Shown here in pieces: positions 11,162-26,143 of a stretch of 64,000 nucleotides of DNA. This stretch comes from Halichondria panicea (taxonomy: Eukaryota > Porifera > Demospongiae > Suberitida > Halichondriidae). Numbering within the stretch: position 1 is the first letter of the stretch; each line of letters begins with the position of its first letter. The notes under the pieces were generated by a model. It made no database searches. It worked only from the letters and a program-made list of their open reading frames with translations, and was not told the origin of the DNA. The translations under genes were made by a program, and so were the position numbers. The DNA lies in assembly GCF_963675165.1 (NCBI RefSeq), contig NC_087392.1:5649442-5713441 (forward strand). The letters are read 5' to 3'.

Positions 11162-14100
11162 ATGAAGTTGTGTGTTGGCTGTGTGCTGCTCATTGCTCTG
11201 CTTGGTCCGTGCGTGTGTGAGGACAAGCTGTTACCAGTGGTCATCAATACATGGCCATTTGTAGACGCTAACAAAGGAGGTGAATAGTAACGTTGATGAG
11301 CTCAGAATATACAGAGCTAGGAGCTACATCTCCTCATGTCCCTCGTACTGTTATACAGAGCTAGGAGCTACATCTCCTCATGTCCCTCGTACTGTTATAC
11401 AGAGCTAGGAACTACATCTCCTCATGTCCCTCATACTGTTATCTACTGACCTATACAGAGCTAGGAACTACATCTCCTCATGTCCCTCGTACTGTTATAC
11501 CAGAGATACAAAAGAAAGGGGATTGGAAACGACCGCCCACGCCCTATGTAAAAGGACTGACATCCGGTGAAGCACTCCGTGTAATTATTGCGCTCGCAAA
11601 TAATTACATGGAAAAGTTTTGTATCCCTGGTTTCTAGCTCTCCTATCCACTAGAGATCACTCAGGGCCTGGGAGATACTTGAGAGAAGTAAGCTTATACC
11701 ACTGACAAGCTCTAAGTCTGTTGTCTTTACTCTGTTTCCAATTTTTTTGAGTTTAGCTTGAATTACTCTATGTCAACTTTTCTCTGTCCCTCCTGTGAAG
11801 TCAAAACAGCAAAGGACATTGCTTGACTTGGTTATTATGTATCTAAGTGCTACATAGAATGGCTTCATGCTATAAATAAGCTGTACTGTTCATAAACGTT
11901 TGCAGTATAGTCCTTCAAACTGCTTTAGTATACTTTTAGACACGCCACGGGCCTGTCCCTCCTACGACTTCATAGTAAAGGCTATTTCTTCTTGCATAGC
12001 ATTTATTTGTCTAGTAATAGTGGCTGCATGGCTTAGTCGACTTTTTAGAGCTAAATTCTCTTTACTTTTTAGAAAAATCAACATTAAAAATGATCAATTT
12101 CACTGTTTCTATGTACAGCACATTGTAGAGCAGTCAAGACTGGTAATGAGCATGCTGACTATAAATATAATCCTTTGTAGTTTTAGCCACGCCCTATAAC
12201 ACGGAATGCTTCACGCAAAAATTTCGTAAAAATTTCGTTTCCAATCCCCTTTCTTTTGTATCTCTGGTTATACAGAGCTAGGAGCTACATCTCCTCATGT
12301 CCCTCGTACTGTTATACAGAGCTAGGAACTACATCTCCTCATGTCCCTCGTATACGTACTGTTATCTACTGACCAGCTGTATTTAAAGAGTACAACCTAG
12401 GCGAGCAAATAGCGTAGGCAAGTCCGTGCTGGTAGTTGCATACATTAATACATTGGTACATTGGTACTTTGCGTATGTAGTTATAGTCGTCCAATATATT
12501 GTTGTTCTCCCCAGCTGCCCAGAGCTTGAGTAATGGTGGTAGCTACCTCGATGCAGTGGAGGCAGGTTGCTCTGTGTGTGAAGCTGAACAGTGTGACGGG
12601 ACAGTGGGCTATGGTGGGAGGTGAGGACTGTGTGGGGGCGTGCGTGTGTGTGAGGTGTGAACAGTGTGACGGGACAGTGGGCTATGGTGGGAGGTGAGGA
12701 CTGTGTGGGGGCGTGCGTGTGTGTGAGGTGTGTGGGCGCGCGCGCGTGTGTGTGTGAGGTGTGGGGGCGTGTGTGTGTGTGTGTGTGTGAGGTGTGATGT
12801 AGGGGCCATGATTTTGTAATCACACAAATACTATTGCGTGCATCTGACTATTGCAGTGATGTCTTACTCTCATTATTCCAGTCCTGATGAGAATGGAGAG
12901 ACCACCCTGGATGCAATGATCATGGATGGGTGAGCAATGGTATCACCTGTGTATACTTATTGTGTGTGGCCAGGGAAACTAGAGAGAACCATGAATAGAA
13001 GAGAAAGGGATTGGCAACGGAATGCACTTCCGGTACCATCCGTGTTTCGCCTCGAGGCTTACTTCCAACGTGGGAGTCTAAACATGAATAATTCATGAGA
13101 ATTGTTTTTGCCGTCTGTAAAAAAAGTCTACAAGCAGTTCTACTGCTAAACATCAACTTCACCTCATTTGTGTGGCGATTTGGGACATAGCACACTACTT
13201 AGTAACACAACCTTAGCTATATAATTATCATAGGTGCTATAGGAACACAAGCATGAAAAAACCTCTGACAGAGGCTCTGTGTACCTCTAGCTACTTCACG
13301 AAAATCAAGATTATATTTCTAAATGATACCTACCATCAGGGGGCATGTGTTTAAGTGTTGGAGGGGTCTTTGAGAAGTAGGCATTAGACACAATAAGTTT
13401 CCCGGGTTTTCGCGGGAGTTTTAGGGCGAAACACGGATGGTTTCAGGCCCATCTGTGTACATTCAATGTAAAAGCATCACGTGAACTGCCCCCGTTGCCA
13501 ATCCCTTTCTCTTCTATCTATGATCACACTACGCTGGCCTCGTAGGGAGAGTCACGATGTTGGGTCAGTGGGGTGTCTGCGTCAGGTCAAGAGTGCAATA
13601 TCAGTGGCTCGTAGCGTCATGGAGAGGACAGGACACACTCTGTTAGTGGGAGAGCTAGGTCAGTCACTAGTACACCCTGTTAGTGGGAGAGCTAGGTCAG
13701 TCACTAGTACACTCTGTTAGTGGGAGAGCTAGGTCAGTCACTAGTACACTCTGTTGGTGGGAGAGCTAGGTCAGTCACTAGTACACTCTGTTAGTGGGAG
13801 AGCTAGGTCAGTCACTAGTACACTCTGTTGGTGGGAGAGCTAGGTCAGTCACTAGTACACTCTGTTAGTGGGAGAGCTATAGGTCAGTCACTAGTACACT
13901 CTGTTAGTGGGAGAGCTAGGTCAGTCACTAGTGCACCCTGTTAGTGGGAGAGCTATATAGGTCAGTCACTAGTACACTCTGTTAGCGGGAGAGCTAGGTC
14001 AGTCACTAGTACACTCTGTTGGGCGGGAGAGCTAGGTCAGTCACTAGTACACCCTGTTAGTGGGAGAGCTAGGTCAGTCACTAGTACACTCTGTTAGTGG

Positions 14101-16744
14101 GAGAGCTAGGTCAGTCACTACTACACTATGTTAGTGGGAGAGCTAGATCAGTCACTAGTACACTCTGTTAGTGGGAGAGCTAGGTCAGTCACTACTACAC
14201 TATGTTAGTGGGAGAGCTAGGTCAGTCACTAGTACACTCTGTTGGTGGGAGAGCTAGGTCAGTCACTAGTACACTCTGTTGGTGGGAGAGCTATAGGTCA
14301 GTCACTAGTACACTCTGTTAGTGGGAGAGCTAGGTCAGTCACTAGTACACTCTGTTAGTGGGAGAGCTAGGTCAGTCACTAGTACACTCTGTTAGTGGGA
14401 GAGCTAGGTCAGTCACTAGTACACTCTGTTAGTGGGAGAGCTAGGTCAGTCATTAGTACACTATGTTAGTGGGAGAGCTAGGTCAGTCACTACTACACTA
14501 TGTTAGTGGGAGAGCTAGGTTGGTTTGATCTTGTGTCTTGATGATTTTCAAAAATGGGCCTGTTATCAAGCTATCTTTGAGTGCTCATAACTTGAGTTAG
14601 GATGGTACAATCATTGTGTAGCCATCTAATGCTGTGCTTACATTAATCCCAAATAAAAAGTTAGCTATAGCTATTGGCTTTAATCATTGATGAATTTTTT
14701 GAATTTCTCCCAACTATCGACCCTAAGTATACTTACTTTTTTTTCCCTGTTAATATTCATATTAGTCATTACTTGCAGCGACAGAGTTTGCAGTGGAGAT
14801 GGGCTTCACCAAAGAGGACCTGCAAACTAACAACTCACGGTGAGAATGATGGTGTGCATACACTGTAGGTCTCCCTGATCTTGCAGGAAGATATACACTG
14901 ACTGGAGGAACAACAAGTGTCAGCCCAACTACTGGATACCCAAGGTTAGCTCCTCACCACACAGGGACACTGTGCACCTAGCTCCTCACCACACAGAGAC
15001 ACTGTGCACCTAGCTCCTCACCACACAGAGACACTGTGCACCTAGCTCCTCACCACACAGAGACACTGTGCACCTAGCTCCTCACCACACAGAGACACTG
15101 TGCACCTAGCTCCTCACCACACAGAGACACTGTGCACCTAGCTCCTCACCACACAGAGACACTGTGCACCTAGCTCTGCTGTGTGCATGACACTGTTTAT
15201 GATTCTGTATACAACCCTTTACCTCACTAAGATAAATGATAAGTACAGAGCCTATAGTGTGGCCCCACTGTACACTGTTACAGCAATGGTGACTGTTCTA
15301 ATAAGAAGGTTTTCATTTCAAGTGAGATGAAAAGGTTGTGCTTGCAATAACTATAATCTCTCTCTGCCCAGCAAGTGACCCCTGACCCTACGTCCACCTG
15401 TGGTCCCTACCACCCACTCACTACACACTCACAGACCACCCCCTCACACGAGTATGTACCACCCACCCCACGTACACTATTAACTTTATATTACCCCCAC
15501 ACAGATACAAGAGACCCCCCATCAACAGGTTTAACCACGACACCATCGGTGAGCAGTATAAGTGATTAGATAGTAGCTGTTTGGGAATGCTACTGTACAT
15601 GTAGTTGGTACCTATAATAATGCTGTACCCGGCCGCCGCCTTATAATTTAACCCAAGGTTATAACTTTAGTATCGTTCATCCAACGTCAACAATTTTATG
15701 ATTTTCTGAAAGCTTATAAAAATACCTTTCAAATTATGTGTTTCAATCCAAATTTCGTTGGAGCCATAATTTGTCATTTTTCGGCCTTGGATCATGGTTA
15801 TCCATGGTGTGGCCAAATTGCCTTTTATCTCTCAAATGTGAACTTTTGATGACACCATTTGAAAGGTCTCTTTTCTAAGCTTTTAGAAAATCATACAATT
15901 TTTGAAATTGGGTCTACGGAATTCAAGTTATGGCAGCTGAAAGAGTACCCAAACCATTGTATCTTTGACTCTGTACAGTTGTAAAAGAGATTTGGCTCTT
16001 AGAAACTATAACTATCTAGTAACGTTACTTGTATATGCCATGCTGCTTGATTGACTGTATATAATATAGGGATGGTGGTGGTTGATGATGGAGGAAGAAT
16101 AGCTTGTGGTACTTCCACCAACGGAGCCAGTCACAAGATACCAGGGTGAGTCAGTAGACACACACTGTACAGTACACTACTACCAGATGGTTGCTTGGAA
16201 GAGTTCTCTTGCTTGAAACCTTTAATCACTTGAATTGAATACGATGTATAGCTATAATTAAACACACCATTAATAATTATACTAAGCCAAACATTTTTGG
16301 TTCAGTTGCTATGGACATCTCTCCCCCTCCAGTCGAGTGGGAGATTCCCCCATTGTCGGGGCTGGTTGCTATGTGGAGAAAGGAGTGGGCGGAGCTTCGG
16401 CCACTGGAGATGGTGACATCATGATGAGGTTCCTACCGTGGTCAGTACACTAACGTATAGTAATTATGCAATGCATTACAGAATTGTTATACGTGACTTC
16501 TTTTCTACCTTTGCTCCTTCCATGCAGCCGTGTTGTGGTGGACAAGATGAAGGCCGGAGCTAGTCCCACGTCAGCTGCCATGGAGGCTCTTCAAGAGATA
16601 AAGAACTACTACCCATCTTATGGTGGTGGAATAATTGCTGTGAATGTAACTGGACATTATGGAGGGGCTTATACTGGGTTCCCATCGTTCCACTACACTG
16701 TGTATAACCCCACCCTCGGGGCGTCCACGGTGGTGGCAGTATGA
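11162..16744 (+). CDS. AGA: Glycosylasparaginase (aspartylglucosaminidase)
   Basis: Lysosomal N-terminal-nucleophile hydrolase that cleaves the GlcNAc-asparagine bond during glycoprotein breakdown. Eleven exons: 11162-11279, 12515-12620, 12882-12929, 13546-13658, 14779-14839, 14887-14944, 15372-15451, 15505-15548, 16070-16145, 16333-16440, 16528-16744. They sum to 342 residues, close to the usual ~346. A signal peptide ([19 protein letters not shown]) opens the protein. Conserved blocks are [89 protein letters not shown] and [12 protein letters not shown]. The Asp-Thr bond in HDTIG is the autocleavage site that exposes the catalytic Thr. Introns carry two MITE-like elements, a third repeat family copy and several minisatellites, one fused to the end of exon 4. 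Confidence 0.97.
11300..11494. repeat. 44-bp tandem repeat in AGA intron 1 (left part)
   Basis: Units of TACAGAGCTAGGAGCTACAT plus CTCCTCATGTCCCTCGTACTGTTA, about four copies. The same array resumes at 12268-12365, so the element at 11500-12267 inserted into it. Confidence 0.85.
11495..12272. mobile_element. 768-bp inverted-repeat element with 5-bp TTATA target duplication
   Basis: Ends CCAGAGATACAAAAGAAAGG at 11500 and its reverse complement ending at 12267 form terminal inverted repeats of about 30 bp. TTATA flanks both sides (11495-11499 and 12268-12272). The empty site ACTGTTATACAGAG survives in neighbouring repeat units. No transposase reading frame is visible, so it is non-autonomous. 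Confidence 0.8.
12590..12715 (+). repeat. Tandem duplication of AGA exon 2 end plus donor
   Basis: The last ~30 bp of exon 2 (CAGTGTGACGGGACAGTGGG...) and the following GTGAGGACTGTGTGGGGGCG are repeated about 70 bp further on. The first donor keeps the AGA frame; the second would add intronic sequence. A (GT)n/CG-alternating tract follows to about 12790. Confidence 0.85.
12996..13516. mobile_element. 521-bp inverted-repeat (MITE-like) element in AGA intron 3
   Basis: The first 25 bp (TAGAAGAGAAAGGGATTGGC...) are the perfect reverse complement of the last 25 bp ending at 13516. GGCGAAACACGGATGG-type sequence inside each end is also inverted. There is no coding region, so it is non-autonomous. 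The ends share GGGATTGG with the 11500 element and the sequence around 46390. Confidence 0.8.
13634..14518 (+). repeat. 37-bp minisatellite made of AGA exon 4 end plus donor, ~23 copies
   Basis: Each unit is GTCAGTCACTAGTACACTCT followed by GTTAGTGGGAGAGCTAG. The second half is the last coding stretch of exon 4 (encoding LLVGEL) and GTCAGT is its splice donor. The array begins at the exon/intron boundary at 13658, and nearly every unit keeps AG/GTCAGT. Confidence 0.93.
14945..15178 (+). repeat. 32-bp minisatellite starting at the AGA exon 6 donor
   Basis: About seven units of TAGCTCCTCACCACACAGAG plus ACACTGTGCACC. The first begins inside the donor GTTAGC that follows CCCAAG of exon 6. Confidence 0.9.
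15635..15970. mobile_element. Copy of a dispersed inverted-repeat family (family D), AGA intron 8
   Basis: Contains the family landmarks in order: ATAACTTTAGTATCGTTCATCC, GATTTTCTGAAAGCTTA, CCTTTCAAAT, GGAGCCATAATTTGTCATTTTT, GGCCTTGGA, then in inverted orientation AAGCTTTTAGAAAATCATA and GAATTCAAGTTATGGCAGCT. Related copies are at 27528, 32085, 43800, 46060, 54285 and 59150. Confidence 0.75.
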
Positions 16745-16979
16745 ACATATCGAAATTACTGTAACATTCAATGTTTTTATTGTATTATATCTTTGTTTTA
16801 TGTGCCGAAATTAACAGATTCAATTTTCAAATTTCAGAATAATAATTTGAGTGTTGTGCTGATATTAATATAATATTATTGTAAGTCAATTATATAAGTC
16901 ATTTGATGAATCTTTACAAAGAATGCAAGTCACAGATTGAGTACACACCAATTAAACAGATAGAATATACTACAGCTAG

Positions 16980-17851
16980 CTATGATTGCTTGGTGGTGTC
17001 AGTGTCGGCGTCCACAAGTGCAGACTTATGGCCGATCTTGTCCAGTTCCCCCACCAACTCTCCATTCTGATGCAGCTGCAACATGATGTCAGCCCCACCC
17101 ACCAGCTCACCACTCATGTACACCTGAGGAAATGTTGGCCATTGTCTGTGAGAGGAAGGGTAAAGGAAAATAATATAATAATGTTGAGAACAGGGGACAG
17201 AGTTCACTGCCCTCCTTATGTGACTTACGAATATTCTTTCATTCCTTCTTTGAACTCCACATCCTCCAGAACATCGTAAGTGGGGTAGCCATCAAGCCCT
17301 ACAGTGATGGTGATTAGTACACTCGGAAGGAAGGGTACAGAGCGTGGGGCTAGTGGGCTGGATTAGCTCAGAGCTTACCGTGCATGGCCAGGATCTGTAC
17401 AACCAAGCGACTGAAACCACACTGTAGAGACAGGGAAATGAACCATATAATACACCCATAAGCAGGTCACCTGACCGGCCTCTGTTATAATATACATGGG
17501 CCTCTAATCTACAGTACGTATCATGATTGACTCTCTATAGCGATGAGCCCTGGCCTAGTCATCACTTACCATTGGAGCTGATGGCTCTCCCTTCATGAAC
17601 AACACCAGAGGCTTGTCCTTCACAAGCTGCAGAGATCCCACATACACATACTATAAACATACTGGTATATTCACTCTCTATAAAAGTACCTTTTCAAAAT
17701 AGTCAGTGTCATACTTCTTGGCTGCCCCATCACCAGTAGCTAGCCATCTCCCTTGGCTCAAGGCTTGTGTGGGGACCAGCCGCTGTTGAGTAGATCTCAG
17801 AAGAACTCTACCAGCTCTTAGAGCAAAGCTAGCACTGAAAACAGAGGCCAT
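16980..17851 (-). CDS. GLRX5: Mitochondrial monothiol glutaredoxin
   Basis: Five exons: 17690-17851, 17570-17626, 17379-17421, 17229-17298, 16980-17145, giving 165 residues. The first ~45 residues ([20 protein letters not shown]...) are Arg/Ser-rich without acidic residues, typical of a mitochondrial targeting peptide. The mature part has LVLFMKGEP, the monothiol active site CGFS at the start of exon 3, the cis-Pro block WPTFPQVY, and [19 protein letters not shown], all diagnostic of class II glutaredoxins. The family passes Fe-S clusters from the ISCU scaffold to acceptors in the matrix. It is divergent from the racemase gene and convergent with AGA. Confidence 0.96.
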
Positions 17852-17972
17852 TGTCTGTGAGCTGACTGTGTATTTTGCTATTGAAATAAAGGGAAAGGTT
17901 GTCTTTAGAACAAACTATGTTTCAGCATTCAGCTAGATCTAGCTAGCTGACAAAGGTGTTTGTGCTGTAGTG
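17852..17972. promoter_or_regulatory. Divergent spacer GLRX5 / proline racemase-like
   Basis: 121 bp separate the two start codons. It includes a small imperfect palindrome (AGCTAGATCTAGCTAGCT near 17931). A shared bidirectional promoter is inferred from spacing. Confidence 0.45.
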
Positions 17973-20795
17973 ATGTCATCTCCTGAGCTGCAGGGGAAGG
18001 ATGGTGTGCTCATCAAGACTGTGGAGATGCATACTGGGGGAGAGCCACTCAGAGTGGTGGTGTCTGGTGAGCAGAATATTAATACCGAGAGATATCGTAA
18101 TCCCTAGCTAACTGTTTATTAAAATGTATTACCTTAATTATAAATGTATTGTACTGACTGTTTCGCTCCTCCCCACTGATCAGGTTACCCTCGTCTGTGT
18201 GGGGACACTCTCTTAGACAAACGCCGTTATGCTCGAGATCACTTGGACCACCTCCGCCGTGCTCTCATGTTTGAGCCGAGAGGTCATAAGGACATGTACG
18301 GGGCTATCCTTGTGGAGAAAGATGCTGACAAGGCAGATCTGGCCGTCTTGTTCATTCATTGTGAAGGTCATTGAATGTGCTTATAAATGCAGACATTTGG
18401 TGTGTGCTAGAAACAATAGCACCTCATAACTTTATTGGTGTGATGTGAGTACAGTTGTGGATAGAGGTGGTCTTTGTTGAGGGGTTGTGTTGAACACACA
18501 CTGTTCATTTGGGAGGGACCTGGCTGCCTGGCTTTATATCGTCTGCATTAAATTTCTCTGGTGAAAAATTAAATACTGTTTTAAGCCTCTCATAGCATTT
18601 GTTGCTAGTGCTGCATAATTATTAACCCTTTTCTCACAGGGTACAGTACCATGTGTATCATTAACCCTTTTCTCACAGGCTACAGTACCATGTGTGGACA
18701 TGCAATGCTATCCTTGGGACGGTATGCTCTTGATTATGGGTTAGTCCCACGGGCCAGCCCAGAGACGGAGGTCAAGATACAGTGCCCATGTGGTCTGGTC
18801 ACTGCACATGTGCAGTACGACAGTGCCTCGGGGAAGAGTGGGCGTGTTCGCTTCAAGAGTGTGCCTTCATTTGCATTCGCTGTCAATCAGAAGATTGAGA
18901 TCAGTAAGTCAATATTTTATTCTTACCATTAATATTATTATTGTCACTGTAGCTAGTGTATTGTAAGGTGTGTTTTGATCGCTGTTTGCAACAAAACCAA
19001 TTTCTTGACCAGCTACTGGTAAGGGCCGGTGTTTGTTCCCTCTAGAAACAGGAGAAACTATTTAAGAAAGTGTTCGTTTTAATTTAGACGTATTGAAGAG
19101 CTCTATCATAATTATGATGTATATCAAGGATTGCCATATCTCACCATCGTGTGCAGATGGTAGAGGTCCAGTGGTGTATGACCTCGGCTATGGTGGAGCA
19201 TTCTATGCTCTAGTCAGTGTACAGCAGTTCAACGTGGACCTAAAGACCACACCCATCCAAGAACTACTTCACCTCGCAAACGATATATTCTACAGAGTTA
19301 AAAACATCACTACACTGACACACCCTGAAAGTGCTGACTTGGCGTTCCTGTATGGAGTTATTCTCACTGATGGCTGTGATACGGAGGGTGTGTCTAATAA
19401 TATCTGCTGCTTTGCCGAGGCTCAACAGGTGGTGCTCTTAGTACTCATGTCCGTGAGAATAATGTGGCATCCTCATTAAGTACCATTTGTATAGACTCGC
19501 CAGCCAGTCCTTCCTCGGGGTAAGGGCTGGCCGAGGAAGGGCTGGCTAGCGAGTCTACCATTTGTATGCTTCAGCCTCTACCGGCCCTCAAATTATTATT
19601 ATTCAGGGGCCCCCATGCAACTTCTAGTTATTAATATCTGTTAATCATTACTGCAATCCTATACCCCCCCACACACCATGATCATAGGTGGATCGCTCAC
19701 CGTGTGGTTCAGGAGTGGCTGCGCGACTAGCTGTACAGTATCACAAGGGACAACTGAAACTAGGTACCTCCAGCCTCTTGATCATTATTCTTGATCATTA
19801 TTTTTGGGCAGATCAAAATGTTGAGGATGGTAGTAATTTATTACGTATTTTACTTGCCAGATTGCTTTATAATTATAGTGAGTCCCAAATGAACAGTTTT
19901 GTACAAATCAACACCTCAACAAAGCCAAATTAATGTATCCATCCATCCATGGATTCAACAGTGTTCAATGTAGCAGCCTCTGTGCCTTGCTCTGAGGACT
20001 GTTAGGAGCCTCTGTGCCTTGCTCTGAGGACTGTTAGCAGCCTCTGTGCCTTGCTCTGGGGACTGTTAGCAGCCTCTGTGCCTTGCTCTGGGGACTGTTA
20101 GCAGCCTCTGTGCCTTGCTCTGGGGACTGTTAGCAGCCTCTGTGCCTTGCTCTGGTGACTGTTAGCAGCCCTGCCTTGCTCTGAGGACTGTTAGCAGCCT
20201 CTGTGCCTTGCTCTGGTGACTGTTAGCAGCCCCTGTGCCTTGCTCTGGGGACTGTTAGCAGCCCCTGTGCCTTGCTCTGGGGACTGTTAGCAGCCTCTGT
20301 GCCTTGCTCTGGTGACTGTTAGCAGCCCTGCCTTGCTCTGAGGACTGTTAGCAGCCTCTGTGCCTTGCTCTGAGGACTGTTAGCAGCCTCTGTGCCTTGC
20401 TCTGGGGACTGTTAGCAGCCCTGCCTTGCTCTGAGGACTGTTAGCAGCCTCTGTGCCTTGCTCTGGTGACTGTTAGCAGCCCTGCCTTGCTCTGAGGACT
20501 GTTAGCAGCCTCTGTGCCTTGCTCTGAGGACTGTTAGCAGCCTCTGTTGTGCCTTGCTCTGAGGACTTGTAATAATAATATTATTGTGTTCTTTGTCCCC
20601 TCAGACCAAGAGAGGTTGATTGTACAACCAAAGGTTGGCTCAGAGATGAGAGGAAAGGTGGTCTCCACTGTGACCTTTGGATCCTACGAGCAAGCAGTTG
20701 TGGTGGAAGTGAGTGGGTGGGGTCACTACACTGGCCGAGGAGAGTACTGGCTAGAGGAGGGGGATCCCCTCTCCACAGGGCTCCTTGTTGAATGA
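17973..20795 (+). CDS. Proline racemase / hydroxyproline dehydratase family enzyme with Cys/Cys active site
   Basis: Six exons: 17973-18066, 18184-18366, 18679-18903, 19157-19428, 19688-19763, 20605-20795, giving 346 residues. It aligns along its length with L3HYPDH: MHTGGEPLRVV, YARDHLDHLRRALMFEPRGH, GYSTMCGHAMLSLGRYALDYG, CPCGLVTAHV, YGGAFYALV, HPESADLAFLYGVILTDG, VDRSPCGSGVAARLA and SGWGHYTG. The first catalytic Cys lies in MCGH. The second site is DRSPCGSG, with Cys. Animal L3HYPDH has Thr there and works as a trans-3-hydroxy-L-proline dehydratase, while racemases and 4-hydroxyproline epimerases have Cys. By established family rules this protein should racemise or epimerise (hydroxy)proline; that is inference. 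The ortholog position would normally be called L3HYPDH. Confidence 0.9.
18622..18700 (+). repeat. Tandem duplication of intron 2 acceptor and exon 3 start
   Basis: TTAACCCTTTTCTCACAG plus GGTACAGTACCATGTGTATCA is followed at once by a second copy that is the real acceptor (exon starts 18679, encoding GYSTMCGH). The upstream copy would lead into a stop. Confidence 0.88.
19483..19566. mobile_element. 66-bp palindromic element with 9-bp target duplication
   Basis: Element 19492-19557 starts TAGACTCGCCAGCCAG and ends GGCTAGCGAGTCTA; the two halves pair with few mismatches. CCATTTGTA is duplicated on both sides (19483-19491 and 19558-19566). It lies in an intron of the racemase-like gene. Ends and target size match the element at 29403. 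Confidence 0.85.
19972..20566 (+). repeat. 32-bp minisatellite in racemase intron 5, ~18 copies
   Basis: Units of CCTCTGTGCCTTGCTCTGAG plus GACTGTTAGCAG with single-base variants and a few shortened copies (CCCTGCC). It ends about 40 bp before the exon 6 acceptor. Confidence 0.92.
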
Positions 20796-21401
20796 ACACA
20801 AGCGTAGACAGACAAACAGACAACAGTATTTTTTTATTAATTTTTTGTCATTGTATTATTTTGTAACATGTTTCCCCTGCACTAAATTATTATAATTATG
20901 GGGCGGCCCATTCCTAATTATAGGAGAGGCATGGCTTTCACCCCACCAGTGCTGTTACAGTATAGCTAGTGGCTTAACTTACAATGTACTATTATGGCCA
21001 AATAATAAAATTTTGATACATAATTATCGTTGGCTCTCAAACTTGAATCAATTACATTATAATAGGTACGTGGTGTAAGACAAAAATTCAACAAAGTTTT
21101 TAAGTGTTCCATGTGTTGAACTGTTCATGAATGATGATTTATGATGGGCAAATGCTCCAATTGACTCCCTGGCTTCTTCTCTGTAGAGGGGGGAGGGAGC
21201 ATCCATTACAGTGGGCACATGCACACACAGTATGAGACACTGCGTATGGGAACAGAGGAGGTACGACAGGCGCGGTGCAGCTCAGGCAATTAGCCTTTGA
21301 TTGGAGCAATAATTATTCGCCCACGTCGTATGTTTTTGCTGAGAGTAATCAAAGCTAATTACTTGAGCTGCACCGCGCCTGTCGGACCTCCTCTGATATG
21401 G
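20796..21401. other. Intergenic sequence between convergent genes, with one MITE
   Basis: AT-rich 3' flank of the racemase gene. Nothing coding is seen. The only structured piece is the inverted repeat at 21254-21394. Confidence 0.6.
21254..21394. mobile_element. 141-bp inverted-repeat element
   Basis: The first 31 bp (AGAGGAGGTACGACAGGCGC...) pair with the last 31 bp with one mismatch. A second imperfect inverted block (GCCTTTGATT / AATCAAAGC) lies inside. There is no clear target duplication. Confidence 0.8.
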
Positions 21402-22140
21402 TAACCTCTATATCAGCACAACCCCACATGCATACCAGTACAACCCCACATGCACACACAGCATGGGAACCTCTATACCAGTACAACCCCACATGCACAC
21501 ACAGCATGGGAACCTCTATATCAGTACAACCCCACATGCACACACAGCATGGGAACCTCTATACCAGTACAACCCCACATGCACACACAGCATGGGAACC
21601 TCTATATCAGTACAACCCCACATGCACACACAGCATGGGAACCTCTATACCAGTACAACCCCACATGCACACACAGCATGGGAACCTCTATACCAGTACA
21701 ACCCCACATGCACACACAGCATGGGAACCTCTATACCAGTACAACCCCACATGCACACACAGCATGGGAACCTCTATACCAGTACAACCCCACATGCACA
21801 CACAGCATGGGAACCTCTATACCAGTACAACCCCACATGCACACACAGCATGGGAACCTCTATATCAGCACAACCCCACATGCACACACAGCATGGGAAC
21901 CTCTATATCAGCACAACCCCACATGCACACACAGCATGGGAACCTCTATACCAGCACAACCCCACATGCACACACAGCATGGGAACCTCTATACCAGTAC
22001 AACCCCACATGCACACACAGCATGGGAACCTCTATACCAGTACAACCCCACATGCACACAGCATGGGAACCTCTATACCAGTACAACCCCACATGCACAC
22101 ACAGCATGGGAACCTCTATACCAGTACAACCCCACATGCT
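21402..22140. repeat. 43-bp minisatellite, ~17 copies
   Basis: Unit ACCTCTATACCAGTACAACC plus CCACATGCACACACAGCATGGGA. It lies just downstream of the CDKL gene stop. All three frames look open because 43 is not a multiple of 3 and the unit lacks stops; this is not a protein. Confidence 0.93.
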
Positions 22141-22162
22141 ACATGTATCAGGATAGGAGCCT

Positions 22163-26143
<3,981 letters not shown>

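Noticed and set aside
12383-12823. Minus-strand frame rich in [15 protein letters not shown]
   Set aside because: It covers AGA exon 2 in antisense and a (GT)n tract; low complexity explains it.
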